Below, one piece after another: positions 44,198 through 52,063 of a stretch of 52,063 nucleotides of DNA. Position 1 is the first letter of the stretch; each line of letters opens with the position of its first letter. This stretch comes from Marinomonas lutimaris. Its GTDB lineage: Bacteria; Pseudomonadota; Gammaproteobacteria; Pseudomonadales; Marinomonadaceae. Location: assembly GCF_019426345.1 (NCBI RefSeq), contig NZ_JAHLLW010000008.1, positions 143,951 through 196,013 of the forward strand. Reading direction: 5' to 3'. The translations under genes and the position numbers were made by a program. The notes under the pieces were generated by a model that ran no database searches, was not told the DNA's origin, and saw only the letters and a list, made by a program, of their open reading frames with translations.

Positions 44198-44800
44198 TTA
44201 CTTTTTTAGCTTGATTGCCATCTCTGCAATTCGCTTGCCTTGTGCTTCGCAGAGTGTTTTTTCATCATTTGTCAAAGCGGTTTCATGTGTGCTGTTTGCT
44301 AGGTGGCTTGCACCATAAGGTGTTCCGCCTGCCTGTGTGCTAATTAGCTCTTTGTTTTTATAAGGCAACCCAAGCCAAACCATGCCGTGATGGATTAATG
44401 GTGTCATCATGCTATGAATGCATTGTTCTTGGCCGCCGTGCATGGTGCTTGCGCTGGTGAAACCGCAAGCTGGTTTGTCTATCAATTGCCCTGTTAGCCA
44501 AAGTGTCGATGTTTGATCGATGAAGTGCTTCAATGGTGCAGCCATGCTGCCAAAATAGGAAGGTGAGCCAATAGCAAGTCCTGAGCAGTCAGCTAGTTCT
44601 TCCAGCGTGCAGTAAGGTGCTCCATCATCAGGTAAAGCTGGTGAGGCGACGTTTGTTATGTCTGACACTTCTGGGACTTGGCGTATCTTTGCTTCTATCC
44701 CATTGGTTTTGTTGATGCCTCGGGCAATGTGTTTTGCCATTTCTGAGACTGAGCCGTGGCGGCTGTAAAACAAAACCAATACGTAAGGTGACTGTGTCAT
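44198..44800 (-). CDS. wrbA: NAD(P)H:quinone oxidoreductase, WrbA family
   Basis: A 200-residue flavodoxin-like FMN protein that reduces quinones by two electrons. The FMN phosphate loop is FYSRHGSVSEMAK (11-23); GSPSYFGSMAAPLKHFID (78-95) and TSASTMHGGQEQ (114-125) form the rest of the FMN site as in WrbA. AGGAG precedes the ATG. The arsC-like gene lies 28 bases upstream on the same strand, an arC-wrbA order also known from pseudomonads, so both form a small operon related to redox or thiol stress. Confidence 0.9.
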   Translation of the reverse strand: MTQSPYVLVLFYSRHGSVSEMAKHIARGINKTNGIEAKIRQVPEVSDITNVASPALPDDGAPYCTLEELADCSGLAIGSPSYFGSMAAPLKHFIDQTSTLWLTGQLIDKPACGFTSASTMHGGQEQCIHSMMTPLIHHGMVWLGLPYKNKELISTQAGGTPYGASHLANSTHETALTNDEKTLCEAQGKRIAEMAIKLKK

Positions 44801-44828
44801 TCGGTAGCTCCTATTTGGTTATTCTCAT

Positions 44829-45173
44829 TCATTCAAATAAAGCTAAGACATCTTCCGGAGGGCGACCAATCTTTGCTTTATTATTATGTATGACGATAGG
44901 GCGTTCAATTAGGCTTGGATTTGCTTGCATGGCTTGTAGACGCTCTTCGTCGGTAGAATCTTTGCCTAAGCCAAGTTCTTTATAGATGGCTTCTTTGGTG
45001 CGCATGAGTTCTAGCGGCGTTATATTTAGTTGAGTAAGCAGTGTTTGGATTTCCTCGATGCTTGGGGTGTCTTGCAAATACAGGCGAATCTCAGGTTGGA
45101 TATTATTTTCTTCTAAAAGTTGTAAGGTTTGGCGAGATTTTGAGCAGCGAGGGTTGTGGTAAATAGTTGTCAT
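44829..45173 (-). CDS. arsC: ArsC/YfgD-family glutaredoxin-dependent arsenate reductase-like protein
   Basis: A 114-residue thioredoxin-fold protein. The catalytic cysteine is C10 in IYHNPRCSKSRQT and the arginine patch of the family is represented in ERPIVIHNNKAKIGRPPE. The start at 45173 has AGGAAAG upstream; the open frame is nine codons longer. Such proteins include true ArsC enzymes and the YfgD branch with uncertain function; as no ars operon surrounds it, the housekeeping YfgD-like type is more likely. It precedes wrbA by 28 bases and the two are probably cotranscribed. Confidence 0.85.
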   Translation of the reverse strand: MTTIYHNPRCSKSRQTLQLLEENNIQPEIRLYLQDTPSIEEIQTLLTQLNITPLELMRTKEAIYKELGLGKDSTDEERLQAMQANPSLIERPIVIHNNKAKIGRPPEDVLALFE

Positions 45174-45204
45174 GTCTACTTTCCTAGTCGTTGTTCGCAT
45201 GAAA

Positions 45205-45238
45205 AAGCCTAACGGAAGTAGTAGCTTCCGTTAGGCTT
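45205..45238 (-). terminator. terminator of proS
   Basis: A perfect 14-bp stem (45205-45218 with 45225-45238). Read on the minus strand it is followed by TTTC, just after the proS stop. Confidence 0.85.
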
Positions 45239-45245
45239 GACGGTG

Positions 45246-46970
45246 TTATTTTTTGCTTAGAATAAACTCGACTGCATCAGCGATAGCGATGTCTTCGTTT
45301 TCACCTGCTTTGCGATATTTATATTCTAGTGTGCCTTTTTCTAGGCCTTTATCGCCTACAACCAAGCGATGCGGAATACCTAGCAACTCGCAATCAGCGA
45401 ATTTAACGCCTGGGCGTTCTTTGCGATCATCTAACAAAACGTCTAAACCTTTGGCTTTGAGTTCGTCGTATAGGCGATCACATTCGGTACGAACCGCTTC
45501 TGACTTATCATAGTTCATGGCAACAATAGCAATGTCGAATGGTGCGATACTTTCTGGCCACAAAATGCCTTTTTCATCGAAGTTTTGTTCGATAGCGGCT
45601 GCAACAATTCGAGAAACGCCAATGCCGTAACAGCCCATGTGCATGACTTGTGCCTTACCGTTTTCATCTAAAACGGTGGCTTTAAGAGCTTCCGCATATT
45701 GTTGGCCCAGTTGGAATATATGACCCACTTCGATGCCGCGCTTGATAATGATAGTGCCTTTTCCATCTGGAGAAGGATCGCCTTCTACGACGTTACGGAT
45801 ATCGGCAATTTCAAATGCTGCGCAATCACGCTCCCAGTTTAGGCCAGTGAAGTGATAGTCGTCTTTGTTTGCACCGGCACAGAAGTCAGACATAACGGCT
45901 GCTGAGCGATCTGCGATAACGCGGATGCCTTTTTCTGCTAAGCCTTTTGGTCCAATAGAGCCTGGTGCGCAGCCAGTTTTCGCAATGATGTCAGCTTCTT
46001 CAGCGAACTCAAATGGAGACACAATACCAGATAGTTTTTCCACTTTGATTTCGTTGATGTTGTGATCACCGCGTAGAACAAGTGCAACGATAGTTGGTTG
46101 CTCATCCTTATCAACTGCTTTTACTAGCATAGTCTTTACTGTGCTGGTGACATCTAATTTTAAAAATTCAGCAACTTTCGCAATGGTTTTGCAGTCGGGA
46201 GTGAATACCTCTGCTATATCTTGCGTTGGTGCGTCGGCTTGCTCTTTTAGGCAAATGGCTTCTGCAAGCTCGATGTTTGCAGCAAAGTCGGATGAATCAC
46301 TAAATGCAATATCATCTTCACCAGAATCGGCTAGGACATGGAATTCGTGTGAGTATGCGCCGCCGATGCTGCCTGTATCTGCGCGAACTGGGCGGTAATC
46401 TAGGCCGATGCGATCAAATACATTGCAGTAAGCTTTATGCATGACATCATAGGTTTCTTGTAGTGATTCAGCGCCAACGTGAAATGAGTAGGCGTCTTTC
46501 ATGCAGAACTCGCGTGAACGCATTACACCAAAGCGAGGGCGAACTTCGTCACGGAATTTGGTTTGAATTTGAAAGAAATTCATTGGTAGTTGTTTGTAGC
46601 TAGTCAATTCGTTACGCGCAAGTTCTGTGATGACTTCTTCATGGGTTGGGCCAAGGCAATACTCGCGACCGTGACGGTCTTGTAGGCGAAGCAGTTCAGG
46701 GCCGTATTTCTGCCAACGTCCTGTTTCTTGCCATAATTCTGCAGGTTGAACGCCTGGCATCATGACTTCAAGGGAGCCTGCTTTTTCCATTTCGTCACGG
46801 ACAATGCTTTCGACTTTGCGGAAAACTTTAAGGCCTGTTGGTAGCCAAGTGTATAAGCCTTTTGAGATTTGGCGAATCATACCGGCACGAACCATTAGCT
46901 GATGGCTGGTGACGACGGCGTCAGTTGGTGCATCACGTAGGGTAGAGAATAAATAGTTGCTTGCGCGCAT
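45246..46970 (-). CDS. proS: prolyl-tRNA synthetase (bacterial type)
   Basis: Class II aminoacyl-tRNA synthetase that charges tRNA-Pro; 574 residues, matching E. coli ProS (572). The N-terminal catalytic core carries the class II motifs (motif 2 in [28 protein letters not shown], motif 3 in [14 protein letters not shown]). Between them lies the INS editing domain (about 220-390) that clears Ala-tRNA-Pro, with KTMLVKAVD and [13 protein letters not shown]. The anticodon-binding domain closes the protein ([29 protein letters not shown]). The gene is monocistronic, ending at a strong terminator. Only a weak ribosome-binding site precedes the ATG. Confidence 0.97.
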   Translation of the reverse strand: MRASNYLFSTLRDAPTDAVVTSHQLMVRAGMIRQISKGLYTWLPTGLKVFRKVESIVRDEMEKAGSLEVMMPGVQPAELWQETGRWQKYGPELLRLQDRHGREYCLGPTHEEVITELARNELTSYKQLPMNFFQIQTKFRDEVRPRFGVMRSREFCMKDAYSFHVGAESLQETYDVMHKAYCNVFDRIGLDYRPVRADTGSIGGAYSHEFHVLADSGEDDIAFSDSSDFAANIELAEAICLKEQADAPTQDIAEVFTPDCKTIAKVAEFLKLDVTSTVKTMLVKAVDKDEQPTIVALVLRGDHNINEIKVEKLSGIVSPFEFAEEADIIAKTGCAPGSIGPKGLAEKGIRVIADRSAAVMSDFCAGANKDDYHFTGLNWERDCAAFEIADIRNVVEGDPSPDGKGTIIIKRGIEVGHIFQLGQQYAEALKATVLDENGKAQVMHMGCYGIGVSRIVAAAIEQNFDEKGILWPESIAPFDIAIVAMNYDKSEAVRTECDRLYDELKAKGLDVLLDDRKERPGVKFADCELLGIPHRLVVGDKGLEKGTLEYKYRKAGENEDIAIADAVEFILSKK

Positions 46971-47041
46971 AATAATATCAGTACTTTAAAGTTGAGTGAT
47001 TAAAGTTAAATAGCAAAAAAATCAAATTGTAAGCTAAGGCT

Positions 47042-47911
47042 TCAGCCTGCGAAGCGCGGCTCAATCTGGCCTTTTACATTTGTTTCAATAGCAAAGATTC
47101 CACCTGCTTGGGGAAACTGTTTCAATTCTTCTTCTGTTTGTGCGCCACGACATGTGCTCACAAACAGGGTTCTCATTTCTGGTCCGCCAAAGGCAACCAT
47201 GGTTGGGTAGGTTGCAGGAACTGGATACTCTTCTAAAATTTCACCCTGGGGGTTAATTTTTACAACGCGCTGTCCTTGATAAAGAGCAGACCAGTAATTT
47301 CCCTCACTATCAACTGCAGCACCATCTGGCCGGCCATTGCCATGTGGAAATTGAATAAAAACGCGTTTATTGGTTGCAGCACCGCTTTCTAAGTCATAAT
47401 CGAATTGATAAACCACATGATTTGGTGTGTCAGAATAATACATAATGGTGTTGTCAGGAGAAAATGCTAAACCATTGGATGTCCAGGCGGCTTGGTCAAT
47501 AAGGCTTTCTTGGCCGCCGCTGAATTGATGTAATGCACCATTAAAGGCATCTTTTGGTGAGTACATAGTGCCGGCTAGAAAGCGACCTTTAGCATCACAA
47601 CGACCATCATTGAAGCGAGTTGTTTTTTGATCGTAAGTGGCAAGCCAATAAGGCTTTAAGTCAGCATCAATGTGCTCGAATGTATAGACACCAGAGCGAA
47701 ATGCTGCGATGAAACCGCCATTTTCAGCTAATGAGAAGCAGCCAATTTCTTCATCGAATTCGCGACTTGATAGTTTTTTTGATTTTGTGTCGTAAGCGTA
47801 TAGTATGAAAGAATCTATATCGACAAAATAGAGCGTTTGAGTACGTTCGTCCCAACGAGGACATTCGGCTAATTTTGCTTGTGCATCCACGGCACATTGC
47901 ATATCAGTCAT
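47042..47911 (-). CDS. SMP-30/gluconolactonase-family protein
   Basis: A 289-residue six-bladed beta-propeller lactonase. The divalent metal ligands of the family are all seen: E16 (LAECPRWD), N101 (TTRFNDGRCD), N146 (TSNGLAFSPD) and D196 (GRPDGAAVD, the acid). No signal peptide is present, so it is cytosolic. Family members hydrolyse sugar lactones such as gluconolactone or arabinonolactone; the particular lactone is not decided and no sugar operon surrounds it. GGAG precedes the ATG. It is divergent from the HIT-protein gene, 85 bases away. Confidence 0.88.
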   Translation of the reverse strand: MTDMQCAVDAQAKLAECPRWDERTQTLYFVDIDSFILYAYDTKSKKLSSREFDEEIGCFSLAENGGFIAAFRSGVYTFEHIDADLKPYWLATYDQKTTRFNDGRCDAKGRFLAGTMYSPKDAFNGALHQFSGGQESLIDQAAWTSNGLAFSPDNTIMYYSDTPNHVVYQFDYDLESGAATNKRVFIQFPHGNGRPDGAAVDSEGNYWSALYQGQRVVKINPQGEILEEYPVPATYPTMVAFGGPEMRTLFVSTCRGAQTEEELKQFPQAGGIFAIETNVKGQIEPRFAG

Positions 47912-47996
47912 GCTGGCTCCAAGTCTCTGAGAGTTTTTAAAAATAGGGTGCTATAGTGCTTATGAAAGCCTTTTTTGTAAATAGGAAGATGTAAAG

Positions 47997-48440
47997 ATGT
48001 TTGAGTTAAATCCAGTGTTAGGTCGTGATTCTATTCTTGTTGGGCACTTTTCATTATGTCAATTGCGTCTTATAAATGATGCTCAGTTTCCATGGTTTAT
48101 ACTTGTGCCACAGCGAAATGACATCACTGAAATATATCAGCTTGTAGAAGAAGATCGTCAGCAATTGATGGCAGAAAGTTGCCTGTTGGCGGAAACGCTC
48201 CATGATGCCTTTTCCGCAACTAAGCTGAACGTTGCCGCTATTGGTAATCTAGTGCCTCAATTGCACATGCATCATATCGTTCGATATACAACTGATCCAT
48301 GCTGGCCTGGCCCAGTTTGGGGGAAATTGGATGCTATTGCTTATTCAAAAGAAGAATTGGCTGAAATTTTGCAGAAGGTTCATTCGTTACTGAGTGATGA
48401 TTTGACATTACCTAGTGATGGGGCTGAACTTTACTATTGA
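47997..48440 (+). CDS. HIT-family nucleotide-binding protein
   Basis: A 147-residue histidine-triad-like protein. The motif is QLHMHHIVRY with H90, H92 and H93; the arrangement differs a little from canonical HxHxH, as in many gammaproteobacterial HIT-like proteins. The N-terminal part (FELNPVLGRDSILVGHFSLCQLRLIND) and FILVPQR match this subgroup. HIT proteins hydrolyse or transfer nucleotides; the substrate is unknown. AGGAAG precedes the ATG. The next gene begins 63 bases later on the same strand. Confidence 0.85.
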   Translation: MFELNPVLGRDSILVGHFSLCQLRLINDAQFPWFILVPQRNDITEIYQLVEEDRQQLMAESCLLAETLHDAFSATKLNVAAIGNLVPQLHMHHIVRYTTDPCWPGPVWGKLDAIAYSKEELAEILQKVHSLLSDDLTLPSDGAELYY

Positions 48441-48503
48441 GAAAAAGCCCTAAATTTGTATTCTATACTGAGTGAAATTTAGCCAACTTGGAAAGCGTGT
48501 TTT

Positions 48504-50213
48504 ATGAGCATAAGCAAAAGGAAGAAGGCCATACAGAAAGTTGTTAAATTATTGAATTTAGCAACCTCTACTAATTCTAGTGAGTCTGTAATGGCTTTGC
48601 GTCATGCGGAGTCGCTAATTAGGCAGTATCAGGTTGCTCAACGAGAGCTACCTATTTTGCAGTTGTGTGATCGCGCTATGCTTTACCGTGTTAGTTGGGG
48701 TGGGGCCTCTCCTCGATATCAAAAAGATACTGTCGCAAAATCATCCCCTGAAGGATCTGTCTACCAGCGTCGTTTCAGTGAAAAGGGTAACGACCCAAGT
48801 CGAGCTTATGAATCTGCTCGTACTATTCTTGATGATTTGGAGCTTTCCGATTCTCACGGTGTTGGTGCGACTCTAGATGATCAGGTCTTGTCAGATGATA
48901 AAAATGCAGATTATGAAGGAGGATCTGTGGGCTATAAGGGTCGAGTTACTGGTGATATTGGTGCTCAAGCTGAAGATGCTGAGTCAAATTTTGAATTAGA
49001 TGGCGATAGTGTTGGTGAAGGTAGCATGACAGCGGAAAGTGTTTTTGAAGATGCGGATGAGGGTGTGGTGGTAGGGTCTGCTGTTAATGAAAGTGGGCAG
49101 GATGGTTCTGCGAATTATACCTCCAGCGATAATGTAATTAATGCCGCCAAAGCTTTTCGCCCAGATAATCATGGGTTTACTGAAACATTAAAGACTCAGT
49201 ATGCTACCAGTGATCCGAATGTGCCATTTGTAGAAGACGGATACTGGTCAAAAATATACGACAAACTTGCGGATTTTGATGAGGCTAAAATTCAAACTGA
49301 AATAGAAGCTCTAGATAAGCAGCTTTTATTGGCGCAAGAAAACCTGCAGCTCAAAAAGCAGAAGCGCCATGCGCATGAGCAAGGTGAAGTGCAGGAGCGG
49401 GCTGAGCGGGCTCGAATCGAGCAAAGTTTTGAGGAAGCTATTGAGCGAGCATTTCAGGCTAGGGCAAAATCCTACGAGGCATGGGAAGATAGTTGTACCA
49501 AGATTCGTATGGCTCGTCTAAGGGATGAGCAAGAGGCTGTTCAGGGGTATGATTCTATTAGTCATGCCTTAGCGAAAAATAAAGAGTCTCTTAAGCAGCA
49601 CTTGCAACGCAAAGAAGATTACAGGGCTGCTAAAATAATGCACGAGTTGCGTAGGCATCTTGTACTTGCGGTATCTGTTGGTAAAGATGCAATCGCATCT
49701 TATGAAAAAGTGATCGATATCATGTCTGAGAACGGGCTTTCCCTTAAGGATTTAGAATTTTCAGATATCAAAAATAAAAGTTTGTTTATTCGTTTGTTGG
49801 AGCGTGAATCTGCTCTTATTTCAGATGTGCACGCAAGAGAAGCGCACACTGAAGAAATGCTAGACAAATTTTTAACCTCTAGTTTGGTGAAAAAAGAATC
49901 ACGTACATCTGAAAATCCTATTCAACATATTCAGCGTTTGCTTATAGCGGCAAGTGAGGGTGGTCAGTTCGAAACTCAGAAGAATTTAGAGCAAGTTATT
50001 TATCTGATGGAGGTTAATGGTATTGGTGTTAGAGATATCGGGTACGGCTTTATTAAAAAATATTCTGTTTTTATTCGTTTGATCAACTGGGAGGCTGAGC
50101 GTATCCCTTCACTACCAGACCGAGAAAAATTTACGGCTCAAATTCTAGAGGAATATATTCAGCACTCTGTTCAAAAGCCAAAGACTGATAGAGAGCAAAA
50201 AGCTAACCGTTAA
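48504..50213 (+). CDS. DUF2786-domain protein with three related helical modules and an acidic centre
   Basis: A 569-residue cytosolic protein. Residues 5-47 (KRKKAIQKVVKLLNLATSTN, then AESLIRQYQV) fit the DUF2786 domain. The region 95-220 is acidic, rich in D, E, S and G, and probably disordered. Residues 255-385 form a charged coiled coil. Two further modules follow at about 388-455 and 470-545. They share a V-I-x-x-M...NG-(L/I)-x-(L/V)-(K/R)-D-(L/I) and a (S/V)-F-I-R-L-(L/I) block, and the last one also aligns with the N-terminal DUF2786 segment (IQHIQRLLIAASEG). DUF2786 has no settled function; some are phage or plasmid encoded. The fusion is unusual. GGAAAG precedes the ATG. Confidence 0.7.
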   Translation: MSISKRKKAIQKVVKLLNLATSTNSSESVMALRHAESLIRQYQVAQRELPILQLCDRAMLYRVSWGGASPRYQKDTVAKSSPEGSVYQRRFSEKGNDPSRAYESARTILDDLELSDSHGVGATLDDQVLSDDKNADYEGGSVGYKGRVTGDIGAQAEDAESNFELDGDSVGEGSMTAESVFEDADEGVVVGSAVNESGQDGSANYTSSDNVINAAKAFRPDNHGFTETLKTQYATSDPNVPFVEDGYWSKIYDKLADFDEAKIQTEIEALDKQLLLAQENLQLKKQKRHAHEQGEVQERAERARIEQSFEEAIERAFQARAKSYEAWEDSCTKIRMARLRDEQEAVQGYDSISHALAKNKESLKQHLQRKEDYRAAKIMHELRRHLVLAVSVGKDAIASYEKVIDIMSENGLSLKDLEFSDIKNKSLFIRLLERESALISDVHAREAHTEEMLDKFLTSSLVKKESRTSENPIQHIQRLLIAASEGGQFETQKNLEQVIYLMEVNGIGVRDIGYGFIKKYSVFIRLINWEAERIPSLPDREKFTAQILEEYIQHSVQKPKTDREQKANR

Positions 50214-50246
50214 GCTTCTTCTAAAAGGTACCAACTTATTTCTACT

Positions 50247-50288
50247 TATACCCCTCATTCATTTGATTGATGAGGGGTATATTTCTTT
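50247..50288 (+). terminator. probable terminator of the DUF2786 gene
   Basis: ATACCCCTCA (50248-50257) pairs with TGAGGGGTAT (50271-50280), followed by ATTTCTTT. The T-tract is interrupted. Confidence 0.6.
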
Positions 50289-50375
50289 AAAACCCACCTT
50301 AATGCTTTCTTTGCAAGGCTGCATCTTTTACCATTTCGTTTTCGAATTAATCGTAATACTCGGCAGGAGAGAAGC

Positions 50376-51893
50376 ATGAGCATTATTAAAGAAGATGACC
50401 TGATTGATAGCGTAGCAGACGCATTGCAGTTTATCTCTTATTACCACCCTCTGGATTTCGTAAAAGCGGTGCATGAAGCATACGAACGAGAAGAAAGTAA
50501 GGCCGCGAAAGATTCGATGGCGCAAATTCTTATTAACTCTCGTATGTGTGCTGAAGGTAAGCGTCCAATTTGTCAGGACACGGGGATTGTTACCGTTTTT
50601 GTTAAAATCGGTATGAATGTTCAATGGGAAAGTGCTAGAAGTGTTGCTGATATGATTAATGAAGGTGTGCGTCGTGCCTACCTTCATCCAGATAACGTAT
50701 TGCGTGCTTCTATACTTGCAGATCCTGCTGGAGCTCGTAAAAACACCAAAGACAATACGCCTGCTGTGATTCACATGGAGGTTGTGCCTGGTGATACTGT
50801 CGAGGTTCACGTCGCTGCTAAAGGTGGCGGTTCTGAAAATAAATCTAAATTAGCGATGCTTAACCCTTCCGACGATATTGTTGAATGGGTTAAGAAAACA
50901 GTTCCTACAATGGGGGCGGGTTGGTGTCCTCCTGGAATGCTTGGCATAGGTATTGGCGGTACTGCTGAGAAAGCTATGGTTATGGCGAAAGAGTCTTTGA
51001 TGGAGCCTATTGATATTCATGAGTTGAAAGCTCGAGGTCCCCAGACTCGCATTGAAGAGCTTCGTTTGGCTATTTTTGAGGCTGTCAATAATCTAGGTAT
51101 CGGTGCGCAAGGTCTTGGTGGATTAACAACTGTTCTTGATGTGAAGATTATGGATTATCCAACTCATGCCGCTTCATTGCCTGTTGCCATGATTCCTAAT
51201 TGTGCGGCAACTCGTCATGCACACTTTGTGCTTGATGGTTCTGGTCCAGCAGATTTGGTTCCTCCATCATTAGATGATTGGCCGGAAATTACTTGGGAGG
51301 TGGGTGAAAGTGTTCGTCGAGTTGATTTAAATACTATTACGCCTGAGCAAGTAAAAGAATGGCAGCCTGGTGAGACTGTTTTGCTGAATGGTAAAATGTT
51401 AACTGGTCGTGATGCGGCTCATAAGAAAATGGTTGAGATGATCGCTAACGGCGAAGAGCTTCCTGTCGATCTAAAAGGTCGTTTTATTTATTACGTTGGG
51501 CCTGTTGACCCAGTAAGAGATGAAGCGGTAGGTCCTGCAGGTCCTACTACGGCGACTCGAATGGATAAATTCACTCGTACGATTCTGGATAAAACGGGGC
51601 TGCTTGGGATGATTGGTAAGTCTGAGCGCGGTCCTGTTGCAATTGAAGCGATCAAAGAATTTGGTGCGGTTTACCTGATGGCAGTAGGTGGTGCGGCTTA
51701 TTTGGTTTCTAAAGCAATCAAAAAAGCAGACGTCGTTGCCTTTCCTGAGTTAGGTATGGAGGCTATCTATGAATTTGATGTTGTTGATATGCCTGTGACA
51801 GTTGCCGTTGATACATTGGGTACATCTGTTCATATCACAGGACCTGCTGAGTGGAAGAGTAGAATCGAAGCGCAAGCACTAGAAATTAAGTAG
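50376..51893 (+). CDS. fumA: class I fumarate hydratase (4Fe-4S)
   Basis: Iron-sulfur fumarase that interconverts fumarate and malate in the citric acid cycle; 505 residues in one chain, with the alpha-like part first and the beta-like part from about residue 330. Cluster cysteines are C66 (RPICQDTG), C184 (AGWCPPGMLG) and C276 (IPNCAATRHAHF). The beta-type segment (MLTGRDAAHKKM, FIYYVGPVDP, GPTTATRMDKFT) is complete. AGGAGA lies before the ATG. Single-gene unit between two terminators. The symbol denotes the FumA/FumB type; which paralogue is not decidable. Confidence 0.93.
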   Translation: MSIIKEDDLIDSVADALQFISYYHPLDFVKAVHEAYEREESKAAKDSMAQILINSRMCAEGKRPICQDTGIVTVFVKIGMNVQWESARSVADMINEGVRRAYLHPDNVLRASILADPAGARKNTKDNTPAVIHMEVVPGDTVEVHVAAKGGGSENKSKLAMLNPSDDIVEWVKKTVPTMGAGWCPPGMLGIGIGGTAEKAMVMAKESLMEPIDIHELKARGPQTRIEELRLAIFEAVNNLGIGAQGLGGLTTVLDVKIMDYPTHAASLPVAMIPNCAATRHAHFVLDGSGPADLVPPSLDDWPEITWEVGESVRRVDLNTITPEQVKEWQPGETVLLNGKMLTGRDAAHKKMVEMIANGEELPVDLKGRFIYYVGPVDPVRDEAVGPAGPTTATRMDKFTRTILDKTGLLGMIGKSERGPVAIEAIKEFGAVYLMAVGGAAYLVSKAIKKADVVAFPELGMEAIYEFDVVDMPVTVAVDTLGTSVHITGPAEWKSRIEAQALEIK

Positions 51894-51912
51894 TTGATCT
51901 TGGTTTATTAAC

Positions 51913-51949
51913 AAAAAATCACTGTATTTAGCAATGCAGTGATTTTTTT
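51913..51949 (+). terminator. terminator of the fumarase gene
   Basis: AAAAAATCACTG (51913-51924) pairs with CAGTGATTTTTT (51937-51948), with a 12-base loop and a T-run. It lies just before the rRNA promoter. Confidence 0.85.
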
Positions 51950-51961
51950 GTTTAAAAACGG

Positions 51962-51989
51962 TTGCATGGATCAAAATAGTCTGTATTAT
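51962..51989 (+). promoter_or_regulatory. rRNA operon promoter
   Basis: TTGCAT (51962-51967) and TATTAT (51984-51989) are spaced by 16 bases, the short spacing usual for rrn promoters. The A-rich and T-rich bases before the -35 could act as an UP element. The start would fall near 51996. Confidence 0.65.
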
Positions 51990-52000
51990 ACACGACCTCA

Positions 52001-52063
52001 GCCGCACAGCATGTGTGGCGAAGCTCTTTAAAATAGATAATCAGATAATTTGTGTGGGCGCTC
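52001..52063 (+). promoter_or_regulatory. rRNA leader with boxB, boxA and boxC antitermination signals
   Basis: GCCGCACA (52001-52008) pairs with TGTGTGGC (52012-52019), a boxB-type hairpin. GCTCTTTAAAA (52023-52033) matches boxA (TGCTCTTTAACA in E. coli), and TGTGTGGG (52051-52058) matches boxC, in the same order and spacing as the E. coli rrn leader. The 16S rRNA gene should start shortly beyond the window. No rRNA gene sequence is inside it. Confidence 0.8.

Overview
The window looks like chromosome of a marine gammaproteobacterium, probably an Oceanospirillales member close to Marinomonas. This is inferred from gene content and from low to moderate G+C coding style; no rRNA or marker phylogeny was available. 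Most genes are housekeeping: htpG, xthA, gorA, pepD, sbcDC, minCDE, an EF-G, cysI, nfuA, a DAHP synthase, cysB, wrbA-arsC, proS and a class I fumarase. The last 100 bases carry an rRNA promoter and a boxB-boxA-boxC leader, so an rRNA operon should begin just beyond the right edge.

Layout. 0.2-12.7 kb is core: DUF599 protein and O-methyltransferase; htpG behind a sigma32-like promoter; an exported ATP-dependent DNA ligase; a hydrolase; a HlyU-like sulfur/redox sensor; exonuclease III; glutathione reductase; a cytoplasmic-type family 2 pectate lyase with a KdgR-like palindrome upstream; and the dipeptidase pepD. 12.8-22.8 kb is an accessory island. It is visibly G+C richer up to about 21.2 kb. 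It holds an AraC regulator, a TonB siderophore receptor, two small unknown proteins, then a zinc alcohol dehydrogenase, an aldehyde dehydrogenase and an SDR-like protein that lacks the catalytic tyrosine. Its right part is decaying: a luciferase-like monooxygenase remnant, an NTF2/SnoaL-like pseudogene with two lesions, an intact XRE antitoxin facing a nonsense-disrupted Gp49/HigB-like toxin, and a truncated second antitoxin.

The most notable signal is a conserved element of about 79 bp placed once before the TonB receptor and once before the alcohol dehydrogenase. It contains TGTCCG and the inverted repeat CAATGA-N13-TCATTG, followed by a -10-like hexamer at the same position in both copies. 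This predicts that the AraC protein at the island edge drives both the uptake genes and the dehydrogenase genes as one regulon.

22.9-52 kb is core again: an odd 2Fe-2S protein, sbcD-sbcC, minC-minD-minE, a lipoprotein di-heme peroxidase, a Tas-like aldo-keto reductase, EF-G, a cation/proton antiporter, a YgiM-like SH3 protein, assimilatory sulfite reductase with its DUF934 partner, nfuA, DAHP synthase, a TSUP permease, cysB, wrbA-arsC, proS, an SMP-30 protein, a HIT protein, a DUF2786 protein with three related modules, and fumarase. Sulfur assimilation (cysI, DUF934, cysB, possibly the TSUP permease) and Fe-S maturation (nfuA) lie near each other. All calls come from reading the sequence; no database search was run.
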